A program made the position numbers and the translations under genes. Below the pieces are notes generated by a model that was given only the letters and a program-made list of their open reading frames with translations, searched no databases and was not told the origin of the DNA. From Sinorhizobium fredii (GTDB lineage: Bacteria; Pseudomonadota; Alphaproteobacteria; Rhizobiales; Rhizobiaceae), in the NCBI RefSeq assembly GCF_002944405.1, contig NZ_CP024307.1, positions 3,515,001-3,579,000 on the forward strand: 64,000 nucleotides of DNA. Direction: 5' to 3'. Positions 22,396-31,258 of the stretch are shown one piece after another (the first letter of the stretch is position 1; each line of letters starts with the position of its first letter).

Positions 22396-22620
22396 GGCGG
22401 CTCCGGCTAAGGACGAGAAGGGGGCAAAGGGACTCATTGCGACTAGAGCACGGATCCTACCTGCCGCGCCGATCCGGACAGAATGCGAACGAAGCGGCCG
22501 CATTGCAACTCCTGATGACAGGAGATCTAAGCTTTTCATCTGATGGCTGTCTGCTATAGCCTGTGCCGACCGGGAGTGGACAGGCGGTCGAAAATATTTG
22601 CCGACGGACGGAGGGAGGTA

Positions 22621-23478
22621 ATGACTAGAAATCGCCGTGCCAGTTTGAATGAGATACGCGCATTCCACGCGAGGATGATGGCGGTTGCCAGCAACTCGGC
22701 AGACGAACGGCTTGAGCGGATATTTGAGCTTGTCCCGCGCGAGGCCTTCCTGGGTTCCGGGCCGTGGCAGATCAAAGTCAATCGACGCTACATAGAGACG
22801 CCCAGCGTCGATCCCTGCTACGTCTACCAGAATGTCCTTGTCGCACTGGATGTCACGAAAGGCATCAACAATGGCGAACCGTTCCTCCATGCAGCCTTGA
22901 TCGGCGCGGCGGCCCCCAAGCCTGGTGAGATGGTCATCCATGTCGGCGCGGGAACGGGCTACTATACCGCGCTGCTGGCGATGCTGGTGCTGCCAAACGG
23001 GTATGTTCAAGCTTTTGAGATTGATCGACGGCTGGCCGACCGTGCGCGGGAAAACCTCGAGCCGTTTGAGGGCGTTGCGGTCACCAATGATGATGCGACC
23101 GCTCTGCCCATGCAGAGCGCCAACCTCGTCTATGTGAGTGCCGGCGTCGTCGCGCTTCCAGCGCACTGGCTGGAAGCACTGCTCCCCGGCGGCCGCATAA
23201 TCTTTCCTTGGCAGGCAAACAGGAGGACCGGTCTCGCAGTGCTGATCACACGAACAGCCGCAGGCTACGAAGCGAGGCCACTGATGCCAGCTTGGTTCAT
23301 TCCCTGCGTCGGTGCATCAGATGGTGCCAAATGCAGCAAGTTGCCAAGTTCGGCCGATGCATGGTCGACACGCTCGGTCTGGCTGACACGGGATCGCTCG
23401 CCAGACGAGACGGCCGTTGCAATCTACAAAGACCTTTGGTTTTCAACCGCCGACGCAAGACCGCCCAGGTCGAGCTGA
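22621..23478 (+). CDS. protein-L-isoaspartate O-methyltransferase-like protein
   Basis: 285 aa. The SAM motif region GEMVIHVGAGTGYYTALLAM and the later IFPWQ resemble the PCMT family, but the sequence is divergent and about 70 residues longer than E. coli Pcm, so repair of isoaspartyl residues is not assured. ATG 22621 is chosen because it follows GGAGGGAGGTA directly; the frame is open 26 codons upstream. Divergent from the ABC exporter, with which it shares a 225-nt promoter region. Confidence 0.78.
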   Translation: MTRNRRASLNEIRAFHARMMAVASNSADERLERIFELVPREAFLGSGPWQIKVNRRYIETPSVDPCYVYQNVLVALDVTKGINNGEPFLHAALIGAAAPKPGEMVIHVGAGTGYYTALLAMLVLPNGYVQAFEIDRRLADRARENLEPFEGVAVTNDDATALPMQSANLVYVSAGVVALPAHWLEALLPGGRIIFPWQANRRTGLAVLITRTAAGYEARPLMPAWFIPCVGASDGAKCSKLPSSADAWSTRSVWLTRDRSPDETAVAIYKDLWFSTADARPPRSS

Positions 23479-23883
23479 TATGGGTTCGCGACCTTTGATG
23501 CCGATCAATCCTTTCAGCGACTCGGCCGCGGCAGCTTTCGTCACCAGCGGACTCAACGCCGCTAACCGGCACCAGACGCCGGCTAGTCACGCCTTCGACC
23601 CGTTGCGGACATACGCCGGGAGCGCATTGAAAATCCGGTAATGAGTGCAATGCGGTCTTTAACGCGCCCAGCGAAAGGGTCCCTGCAGCAGATAGTCGTC
23701 CCACGCGGCCATTGAATATTAGCATGAGCAGCGACGACAACGCTGACCCAGCAGACCGAGTTCGCGAGCGGTCGCGAACTTAATTGCATCGAAGTCCGCG
23801 GGCGCCAGCGTTCTACCCTTCATGGCCGAAGGGGAGAACGCGCGGTCGATGGGTTTGACGAGTGGCGGGTCAAAGATGCGCCT
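23479..23883. other. non-coding gap with an inverted repeat
   Basis: 405 nt between convergent genes. No convincing gene. It contains a perfect 8-nt inverted repeat, GTTCGCGA (23760-23767) and TCGCGAAC (23772-23779) around a GCGG loop, without a T run on either strand. The short frames on either strand show no family resemblance. Confidence 0.5.
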
Positions 23884-24657
23884 TCAAGCCCGGCGTTCGG
23901 ATGCGCTCGGACGCCACTTGATCAAGCGTCTCTCTGCCATGTCCAGGATGCTGTCGATGATCAGGACGAAGATCGCGAGGATAAAGATACCTGCAAAGAC
24001 GCCCACTGCATCGAAATTGCCTTCGGCCTGTGCGATGAGGTAGCCGAGGCCGGCGGAAGAACCGAGATACTCGCCGATGATCGCCCCGACGACGGCAAAG
24101 CCGACCGATGTACGCAGGGAGGATAGGATCCAACTCGCTGCTGCCGGGAAGTAGACATGGCGGAGCAGGTCCGACCGCTTGGCCCCCAAAATGCGAGCGT
24201 TCGACAGCACCACCGGGTTCACTTCGCGGACGCCTTGCATGGCGTTGAAGAAGGTGACAAAAAACACGAGCGTCACGGCCAGCGCCACCTTGGACCACAG
24301 ACCGAGGCCGAGCCAAAGCACGAAGATTGGCGCCAGTACGACGCGAGGGATCGCGTTCAAGCCCTTGATAAAAGGGTCCAGGATCCGCGCCGCCGAGCGG
24401 CTGAGGCCGAGCCAAACGCCTGCCGCCACGCCAAGTGCCGTTCCGACCAGATAGCCGAGCACGGTTTCCGTCAAGGTGATCGCCACATGGCTATAAAAGC
24501 TGGTGTCCATCACCCAGGAAACAACCTGGTTGAAGATGTCGACCGGCGCCGGGAAAAAGAAGACGTCGATAACGCCTGCCGTGACACCGAGCTGCCAGCC
24601 GCCGACAATTACCACCAGCAGCACGACCTGGATTAAGCGTTCAGTCATGGCGTTCAT
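23884..24657 (-). CDS. NitT/TauT-type ABC transporter permease
   Basis: 257 aa inner-membrane protein with about six helices and the BPD permease loop (EAA-like) around NARILGAKRSDLLRHVYFPA. SsuC/TauC-like by length and by the motif GLNAIPRVVLAPIFVLWLGL. It overlaps the upstream ATPase gene by 17 nt. Works with the ATPase at 24641 and the binding protein at 25484. Confidence 0.92.
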   Translation of the reverse strand: MNAMTERLIQVVLLVVIVGGWQLGVTAGVIDVFFFPAPVDIFNQVVSWVMDTSFYSHVAITLTETVLGYLVGTALGVAAGVWLGLSRSAARILDPFIKGLNAIPRVVLAPIFVLWLGLGLWSKVALAVTLVFFVTFFNAMQGVREVNPVVLSNARILGAKRSDLLRHVYFPAAASWILSSLRTSVGFAVVGAIIGEYLGSSAGLGYLIAQAEGNFDAVGVFAGIFILAIFVLIIDSILDMAERRLIKWRPSASERRA

Positions 24658-25471
24658 AGCTTTTCTCCACTTCGCCGCGCAGCGACGACCAGATGTTGCG
24701 ATAAAGATCCATGAAGCGTGGATCGAGCTTGATTTCGGCGACGTCGCGCGGGCGTTCGAGATCGACGGGGAAGCTGTCGATCACCCGCGATCGCGGTCCG
24801 GCGGCAAGCACCACGACTCGATCACCGAGGGCAATTGCCTCCTCAAGGTCGTGTGTGATCATCACAACGGCGCGCCTTTCTTCCTGCCAAAGCCGCAACA
24901 GCTCGTTCTGCATCAGATGGCGGGTATGGATATCGAGCGCCGAGAAGGGCTCGTCCATCAGGATGACCTTGGGGCCAGTAATCAGCGCCTGGGCCATCTG
25001 CACGCGCTTGCGCTGACCGCCGGATAGCTGATGGGGATAGCGATGCTCGAACCCCTTCAGTCCGACTTTCGCCAACCATCTCATCGACTGCTCGCGACGT
25101 TCGGCAGCGCCGACACCCTTGAACATGGGACCGAGTTCCACGTTCTCGATCGCGGTCTTCCACGGTAGCAATGCGTCCTGCTGGAAGAGATAACCGATGT
25201 CGTTCTGGATCGCACGCACCGGCTGACCATCGATCGATACGGTGCCACTCGCAGGTTTCAGCAGGCCGGCAGTCGCATTCAGTATTGTGCTCTTGCCGCA
25301 GCCCGTAGGGCCTACGATGGCGAGGAACTCGCCATCGGCAACACTCAGGTTCACATCTTGCACGGCCACGTAGGCGCCGAATGCCATGGTGACCGAGTCG
25401 AGGGAAACCATCGACTTTGCTTGATGAGGGTTGTCCGTCGGGGGTGCGGTTTTAACTACGGCCAATGCCAT
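24641..25471 (-). CDS. NitT/TauT-type ABC transporter ATP-binding protein
   Basis: 276 aa. Walker A IVGPTGCGKSTILNATAG, signature QLSGGQRKRVQMAQAL, Walker B VILMDEPFSALD, H-loop MITHDLEEA, in the SsuB/TauB class. It starts 12 nt after the binding-protein gene and powers uptake by the permease at 23884. Confidence 0.94.
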   Translation of the reverse strand: MALAVVKTAPPTDNPHQAKSMVSLDSVTMAFGAYVAVQDVNLSVADGEFLAIVGPTGCGKSTILNATAGLLKPASGTVSIDGQPVRAIQNDIGYLFQQDALLPWKTAIENVELGPMFKGVGAAERREQSMRWLAKVGLKGFEHRYPHQLSGGQRKRVQMAQALITGPKVILMDEPFSALDIHTRHLMQNELLRLWQEERRAVVMITHDLEEAIALGDRVVVLAAGPRSRVIDSFPVDLERPRDVAEIKLDPRFMDLYRNIWSSLRGEVEKSYERHD

Positions 25472-25483
25472 GACCTCCTCCTG

Positions 25484-26485
25484 TCAGTTGGCAGCGACGG
25501 TCGGGACCTTGCCGACGAACTCGTTCGTGTAGGTTTTCGTAAGGTCGATTTCAGCCGCGGCGACTTTTTCGTTGAAGCTCTTCAGGACGGCGAGCGGAGT
25601 CTTGATATCTTCCTCGTCGATGCGCCCGTCCCTTGAAAAGATCGCCTTCGCGTTCTCGACCGCCTTGATGTAGGTGTCACGATCGCCGGAGATGAACTCC
25701 TTCGGAAGCTTGTCGACGATCTCTTCCGCGGAGTGGCTATTCATCCACTCGAGCGCTTTGACCGTCGCATTCGTGACCTTCTGGATGGTTTCCGGATTTT
25801 CCTCGATATAGCTCTGTGTGGCATAGAGGACGGAGGTGGGGTAAATCCCGCCATAGATCGCCTTGGCACCGTCGTCGCTGCGCCCGTCGATCAGGATCTT
25901 CCCAACACCCTTGGCTTCGATGAAGGTTGCCGCCGGGTCGTAGTTGACGAGCAGGTCGACCTTGCCCTGTTCGAGCGCTGCAACGGCGGCAGATCCGGAG
26001 CCAACGCCGATCAGCGAGACGTCGTCGGCGGACAAGCCGTTGCGCTGCAGATAATAGCGGACGAAGAAATCGGAAGACGAGCCTGGCGAGGTGATCCCGA
26101 TTTTCGCCCCTTTGATCGTTTCAGGCTTTGCCGGGTCGAATGTGCTTTCCTTCCCGCCTGCCAGCACCAGGCCGGAATTGCGAGCGAGTTGCACGAAGGC
26201 CACGACGGCCTTGTTCTGAGACTGCATCTGGATGGTGTGGTCGTAGAAGCCGACGGCGATATCCGTCGAGCCGGCAACGAGCGCCTGGAGAGTCTTCGAG
26301 CCGCCCGACGCGAAGTTCTCTACCGTCACCTCCAGGCCTTCCTTCTCATAAAGGCCGAGCCCTTGGGCGACCGGAAAGGGAAGATTATTAAGATTATAAG
26401 AACCGACGCTGATGCGGACCGGATCCGCCAACGCGGGACCGGTAAAGGCGACGGTTGCCGCGAGGGCGAGCATGAGCTTGTGCAT
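25484..26485 (-). CDS. NitT/TauT-type ABC transporter substrate-binding protein
   Basis: 333 aa with a Sec signal peptide (MHKLMLALAATVAFTGPALA, residues 1-20). The mature protein is of the NMT1/SsuA-like fold, with the entry motif VAQGLGLYEKEGLEVTVENF and ASGGSKTLQALVAGSTDIAVG. Located directly downstream of a GalD/PrpF-like tautomerase, so the ligand may be an aromatic acid or a tricarboxylic acid (inference) rather than a sulfonate. Confidence 0.9.
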   Translation of the reverse strand: MHKLMLALAATVAFTGPALADPVRISVGSYNLNNLPFPVAQGLGLYEKEGLEVTVENFASGGSKTLQALVAGSTDIAVGFYDHTIQMQSQNKAVVAFVQLARNSGLVLAGGKESTFDPAKPETIKGAKIGITSPGSSSDFFVRYYLQRNGLSADDVSLIGVGSGSAAVAALEQGKVDLLVNYDPAATFIEAKGVGKILIDGRSDDGAKAIYGGIYPTSVLYATQSYIEENPETIQKVTNATVKALEWMNSHSAEEIVDKLPKEFISGDRDTYIKAVENAKAIFSRDGRIDEEDIKTPLAVLKSFNEKVAAAEIDLTKTYTNEFVGKVPTVAAN

Positions 26486-26530
26486 GATATTCTCCTCCTG
26501 TTGATGGCGCCCTCCCGGCGGCCACGATCA

Positions 26531-27613
26531 TTATGCCGCGCAACCCAGTTGCGTGACAGGTTTTGCGAAGACATGTCCTTCGAACAGCCGGCGGGCGGTG
26601 CGAAGGATGCCGGCAACGACCTTGCCGTCCCTTCCATAGAGCTTGACGTCCAGGTGGCCGCTCGGGTGCTCAATCGAAAGCACCACCGGCGGTTTGCGCG
26701 TGCCGACGAGAAGGGAAGCTACGGTGCCTTCATTGATGCAGGCGGTGGCAATCCCCACGGCCCCGGTCGTCGCCAGCGAAGGGTGACATTGATGCGGCAT
26801 GAAATAGCGCACGTTGACGTCCCCTCCTGACTTTGCCCTGGAAATGAGCACGGGCTTCGGAGTCACCTGGTTGCGCACGTCGCCAAGGCCCATCCGTTCT
26901 CCGGCAGCGATGCGCAGCTTTTCCAGCCGTCCTTGCAGTTCCTTATCAGCATTGAGTTCAGCCGTTGACTCGAAGCCTGTTGCGCCGATCGAGTGTGCCT
27001 CGACCAACACCATCGGCATGGCGCAATCGATGCATGTGACAGCCACACCGTCGATCCAATCGATAGGCTTGCCGGTTGGGAAGAGCTGTCCGGTACGCGC
27101 GCCGGCTGCGTCCATGAAGGTCAGCGCGATCGGCGCTGCGCTGCCCGGTACACCGTCGATCGCCGCTTCGCCGAGATATGAGACGTTGCCATTCGGCGTC
27201 GGAACGTCGGCTTCGATCATCTTGCCAGTGTTGACGTTATGGATTCGGACGAGCGTCGTTTCGCCTCGGACCGGAACCAGACCCGCCTCGATGGCGAAAG
27301 GGCCGACCGCAGCAAGCATGTTGCCGCAGTTCGGAGAGGTGTCGACCATCTGTTGGTCGACCCGCACCTGGGCAAAGAGGTAATCCACGTCAGCACCAGC
27401 GATGGTGGCAGGTCCGACGATGGCCACCTTGCTCGTGACCGGGTTGCCGCCGCCGATGCCATCGATCTGCAGCGGGTGACCCGAGCCCATGACGGACAGC
27501 AGGATCTTGTCCCGCTCGCTGGGCTCCGCAGGAAGATCGGCTGCCAGGAAGAACGGACCTTTCGAGGTGCCGCCTCTCATCAGCACGCAAGGGATCGCCA
27601 AGAGGTCGTTCAT
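26531..27613 (-). CDS. galD: PrpF-family protein, probable 4-oxalomesaconate tautomerase
   Basis: 360 aa from ATG 27613 (GGAAG about 9 nt upstream); an ATG at 27628 would add 5 residues. The start IPCVLMRGGTSKGPFFLAAD is the hallmark of the PrpF/GalD isomerase group, with a second diagnostic stretch MVDTSPNCGNMLAAVGPFAI. GalD converts the keto and enol forms of oxalomesaconate in gallate and protocatechuate 4,5-cleavage pathways; PrpF isomerises aconitate in the 2-methylcitrate route. GalD is favoured because no prpC/acnD neighbours are seen, but none of the other gal/lig genes are here either. Divergent from a LysR regulator. Confidence 0.75.
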   Translation of the reverse strand: MNDLLAIPCVLMRGGTSKGPFFLAADLPAEPSERDKILLSVMGSGHPLQIDGIGGGNPVTSKVAIVGPATIAGADVDYLFAQVRVDQQMVDTSPNCGNMLAAVGPFAIEAGLVPVRGETTLVRIHNVNTGKMIEADVPTPNGNVSYLGEAAIDGVPGSAAPIALTFMDAAGARTGQLFPTGKPIDWIDGVAVTCIDCAMPMVLVEAHSIGATGFESTAELNADKELQGRLEKLRIAAGERMGLGDVRNQVTPKPVLISRAKSGGDVNVRYFMPHQCHPSLATTGAVGIATACINEGTVASLLVGTRKPPVVLSIEHPSGHLDVKLYGRDGKVVAGILRTARRLFEGHVFAKPVTQLGCAA

Positions 27614-27648
27614 CGCTTGTGCTTCCATTGGAATTATGTCATCGCCGT

Positions 27649-27667
27649 ATCAATCGGCCTGTTTGAT
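27649..27667. promoter_or_regulatory. candidate LysR operator
   Basis: Between the divergent galD-like gene and the lysR gene lies an interrupted palindrome ATCAA-N9-TTGAT. LysR regulators usually bind such weak dyads in the divergent promoter they control. Placement supports this; sequence match alone would not. Confidence 0.35.
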
Positions 27668-27726
27668 CCAATTATCGGAAGTACGGTTGATTTGTGAAAT
27701 GCTAAGAATCGGGAAATTGATGCAAG

Positions 27727-28626
27727 ATGAGCATTAATTGCGAGATCCTTGATCTTCGGGCGTTCTTGAGCGTGGTCGAGCTGGAGAGCTTTCATCGTGC
27801 TGCCGATGCGTTGCACCTGTCGCAGCCCGCCCTGAGCCGCCGGATTCAAAAACTCGAGCAGGCGATTGGAGCGCCCCTACTGGAGCGAACGACCAGGCAT
27901 GTGTCGGCGACGGCGCTCGGAACAGAACTCATTCCGCTTGTGCGGCGCATGTTGGAGGAATTCGACGGTTCCTTGTTCGCCGTACGCGACGTTGGCGCCA
28001 ATCGAGGCGGATTGGTAACGATCGCATGCCTCCCTACCGCAGCATTCTACTTCCTACCGACCGTCATTCGCGAGTTCAACGAGAAGTATCCCAACATTCG
28101 CTTTCGTATCCTCGACCTGCCCGCGACCGACGGCCTCCAAGCTGTGGCACGCGGTGAGGTGGAGTTCGGCATAAATATCATGGGCACGTCGGACCCGGAC
28201 TTGATCTTCGACCGGCTGGTGGAAGACCCTTTCGTGCTGGCAGCGCGCAGAGATCATCCCCTCGCCGCCAAGGCCGCGGTCGGCTGGGCAGAGCTCGAGC
28301 CCTACCACCTGATAACCGTTCATCGATCAAGCGGCAACCGAACCTTGCTCGACGCGGCCCTGGCAAAATCGAATATCAAGCTACGTTGGTTCTACGAGGT
28401 GACCCATCTGTCCACTTCCCTCGGTCTGGTGGAGGCGGGCCTCGGAATCTCGGTCCTGCCGCGCATGGCGACCCCGCAGGATGACCATCCGTTCTTGATC
28501 ACGCGCCCGATTGGCGATCCCGAGATATCGCGTACCATCGGCGTGGTCCGCCGCCGGGGCGGCACCTTGTCGCCGGCAGCGGAGAGATTTCTCAAGATGC
28601 TGATGGGCGCATGGGGAAGTGCTTGA
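27727..28626 (+). CDS. LysR-family transcriptional regulator
   Basis: 299 aa. N-terminal winged HTH: FLSVVELESFHRAADALHLS followed by QPALSRRIQKLEQAIGAPLL; the rest is a periplasmic-binding-like effector domain with VEAGLGISVLPRM. Divergent from the galD-like gene and its importer, which it probably controls in response to a substrate or intermediate. Confidence 0.92.
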   Translation: MSINCEILDLRAFLSVVELESFHRAADALHLSQPALSRRIQKLEQAIGAPLLERTTRHVSATALGTELIPLVRRMLEEFDGSLFAVRDVGANRGGLVTIACLPTAAFYFLPTVIREFNEKYPNIRFRILDLPATDGLQAVARGEVEFGINIMGTSDPDLIFDRLVEDPFVLAARRDHPLAAKAAVGWAELEPYHLITVHRSSGNRTLLDAALAKSNIKLRWFYEVTHLSTSLGLVEAGLGISVLPRMATPQDDHPFLITRPIGDPEISRTIGVVRRRGGTLSPAAERFLKMLMGAWGSA

Positions 28627-29050
28627 AGGGACCTTCATGAGGATGGCTCGACAAACCCTGTTAGCGTGTCTGGGCTCACCGAAGTGCCTTGGGTCTGGCC
28701 GCATTCGCCGAGGCTGCCCGCGGCCGGCTGTCTCGAGGTTTGCGGGTTCGAGGTCTGCCTGGTGCTATCGAGGCCTGCCTGGTGCTATTAAGCCGTTCGG
28801 CCGCACCGCGCCAAATGGCTGTTTTCCACCCTGCTGCGACGTAATATGAACCGGAACGATCGACCCATTGCTGCCGCTCGTATACACGCATCCGAATTTC
28901 CGGTTCCGGCCGAATTAAAGCCGTTCACCAGCAGACCCCACTCCCGCTTACTCTTTGCAAGGGGTCCGCTCAGGGAACCATCGAACGGAACAAATGCGCT
29001 TTGATCGATGATCTCTGATGCCTCCGCGAGCGTCTCCCCGACGTCCGATA
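28627..29050. other. non-coding gap with a 20-nt tandem repeat
   Basis: About 420 nt without a convincing gene. It holds two adjacent 20-nt copies differing by one base, starting TCGAGGTCTG (28748-28767) and TCGAGGCCTG (28768-28787). An 88-codon minus-strand frame (28788-29054) has no recognisable family. Start of the decayed stretch that runs to about 31.25 kb. Confidence 0.5.
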
Positions 29051-29553
29051 TCATTGAGGATTAATTCTGAAGATCGGTCGGTCCAACAGGACATCAGGGT
29101 TGGAGAATGACTGCAGGACCATCATCACCTCGGTTCTCGAGCGGGCGTTGCGAATCCCTTGTAGAACCTGGCTCGATCTGAACGGACGGCAAAGTTTGGC
29201 AAGTACCGGCAAAAAGCCTTCCTGGTGGTCCTGCGGCCAGGCCGTCGCCAGAAGAATGTCTACCGGTTCGTCGTCAGGTGCGTCAAAATCGATACCCTGC
29301 CGAAGGGTCATCAGTGTACCTTTGCGGGTGCGCGAAGCTTCGGCACGAGGGCATGAGGCAGGGCAAATCCTCCGCCAAAAGCGGTCGATCCCAACGCCTC
29401 ACGCTCCACAAGAGGATCAAATATGGAGTCGGCCTCGAGACCAGTTCGCTCTGATATATCTGACGCGATCGCTTGAAGAGCGGATCGTCTGTCCTGGCAA
29501 GGAGCCTTGATTAACAGTTCCCGTTGCCAGTGGAACTCATGTGGACGCATCAC
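29051..29553 (-). pseudogene. frameshifted PTS EIIA (PtsN-like) gene
   Basis: Two minus-strand frames together give one EIIA-Ntr/fructose-type domain. The first (29553-29311) carries EREALGSTAFGGGFALPHAL with the phosphorylatable His and stops at AKVH; the second (29311-29051) begins in another frame with TLRQGIDFDAPDDEPVDILL and continues to the end. In PtsN proteins these segments join with only one or two residues between them, so a small indel near 29311-29314 has broken the gene. The ATGA overlap might allow separate translation, but two half-domains are unlikely to work. Confidence 0.7.
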
Positions 29554-29974
29554 AACCCCTGACTCGATCGCGGTGAAGAAGTCATTACGCGAACTTCCTG
29601 CGACGACCGGTCATATTCCGGACGGTATGTCCTGACAGGGATCTGGGGGTTTTCGAGCGAGAATCAAGGTCGCAATGCAGTCAACTCCGTTCACGTCTCG
29701 TCGTCCGCCGATCAATTTATCATCTGATTGAGCGTGCGACTGCCATGTCCGTCAAACGACTGCTTGCCACCGAATGCGCCAGAACCGGGACAAGCACGCG
29801 GCGAGCGGCGCGGTAGTTGAATGCCCGGACAGCACCAGCGGCGCCTGACGGATATCGCCGACCTCGATCAACAATCCGCTGAACTCCTTTGCAAGCACAC
29901 GCCGTTCGCGTATGCTGAGGGCCTCCCCAAGGCTCGGCTGTTCACAACATCGGCTCTCGAAACCGGTAGTCAAC
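29554..29974. other. gap without recognisable gene
   Basis: About 420 nt. Short frames exist on both strands (for example 29821-30027 plus and 29752-29976 minus), but none resembles a family I know and none has a good ribosome binding site. It must hold the promoter of the GAF-PAS gene if that gene is expressed. Confidence 0.4.
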
Positions 29975-30733
29975 ATGAAGGACCAGCATGCTCGTACCGC
30001 GAACGAGTTCGCGCGGCGAGCCTATGAGCAAAGTGTGCTGTATCGCTTTACCGACCGCCTCTATCGAGCGCGTTCAGTGGATGACGTCTATCAGGCGTCT
30101 CTCGATGCAATCGTCGACGGACTGGGATGCGGCCGCGCCTCGATCCTGCGCTTCGACGCCAAAGGGGTCATGCGGTTCGTCGCGTGGCGGGACTTGTCTG
30201 AAGCCTATCGGCAGGCGGTCGACGGACATTCGCCGTGGCGCCAGGGCGATCAAAATGCACAGCCGATCTTCATCATCGACATCGTTACGGCCGACATACC
30301 GGCAGGACTGAAGACGACGATCCGGAAGGAAGGTATTGGTGCCCTCGCCTTCGTGCCGCTGGCGATCGACGACAAGGTCATTGGCAAGTTCATGGCCTAT
30401 TTCGCAAGGCCTCACGACTTCACGACGGACGAACTCCAACTGTCACTGACGATTGCCCGGCAACTGGGTTTCAGCATCAGCCGCCATTTGGCTGACGAGA
30501 ACGCCCGGCGATGGAGCGCCGTGGTGGAATCCTCGAATGATGCCATCTTCACCAGTGACCTGGGCGGCATCGTCACCAGTTGGAATACCGGCGCCGAACG
30601 GCTGCTCGGCTATACGCAAGCTGAGGTCCTGGGGACGCCGGCGGCGGTCCTCATCCCGGACGATAGCCTCGACGCTGCTGCGGGTCGCGGCAGCGGGCTG
30701 TTTTCCAGGCTCACTGGTCGACCCGTATTCTGA
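29975..30733 (+). pseudogene. truncated GAF-PAS sensor gene
   Basis: 252 aa from ATG 29975. Residues about 20-175 form a GAF domain (YRFTDRLYRARSVDDVYQAS through LQLSLTIARQLGFSISRHLA). A PAS domain begins at RWSAVVESSNDAIFTSDLGG and runs to EVLGTPAAVLIPDD, where it breaks off: the next residues do not fit PAS, and no histidine-kinase part follows. From about 30665 the DNA belongs to a PIN-domain gene in other frames. The product would be a sensor fragment without output. Confidence 0.75.
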
Positions 30734-31223
30734 GGAAATGACCCGCAATCTTGTCAGCGATTACGGCATGGAACCATCCAGGGCCGAAGCTTTGCGCACC
30801 ATAATGGAGGAGGCGTTCCCTGAAGCGACCGCGGAGGGATGGGAAGAGATGGAGCCAGAGATGCGCAATGATCCGAAGGATCGCCATGTCGTCGCGGCAG
30901 CCGTCGCGGTCGAAGCGACGATCATTGTCACCTCGAACATCCGCGACTTCGGCAACCTACCCGAGGGCATCATTGCCTTGACCCCTGACGAATTTCTCTC
31001 GAAGATCTTCGCGCGACATCCAAAGGAGGTACTTGAGGCCCTGACGATACAAGGGGCCGCCTACCGGCGACCAGAGCTGACCGCCGGCGATCAACCTGAT
31101 AAAGTTCGGTTGAAGTTCTTTCGGTCGGAGGGTTGGCTCCGGCCGAGTTGTTTCCAACCCGCTGAGACCGAACGGCATTGTGGCGCCAGCAGTTACCCTC
31201 ATAATACATTCATGCGATCTTAA
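30665..31223 (+). pseudogene. PIN-domain (VapC-like toxin) remnant
   Basis: The frame from ATG 30738 encodes EPSRAEALRTIMEEAFPEAT and the PIN core MRNDPKDRHVVAAAVAVEAT followed by IIVTSNIRDFGNLP, with the conserved acidic and DRH residues. The upstream part is scrambled across frames: one reads TLLRVAAAG, another reads VFQAHWSTRIL, which is the usual PIN segment just before EEM; a missing base near 30730 explains the last shift. The N-terminal first Asp and the C terminus (after about 31067) are lost. A dead toxin gene fused behind the GAF-PAS fragment. Confidence 0.65.
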
Positions 31224-31258
31224 AAGCACAGGCCGAGGCGCCCAGGTGAAATATCCGA

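Noticed and set aside
22396..23166. A 257-codon upstream extension of the ABC exporter
   Set aside because: It runs antisense through the PCMT-like gene; the exporter family starts near 22395.
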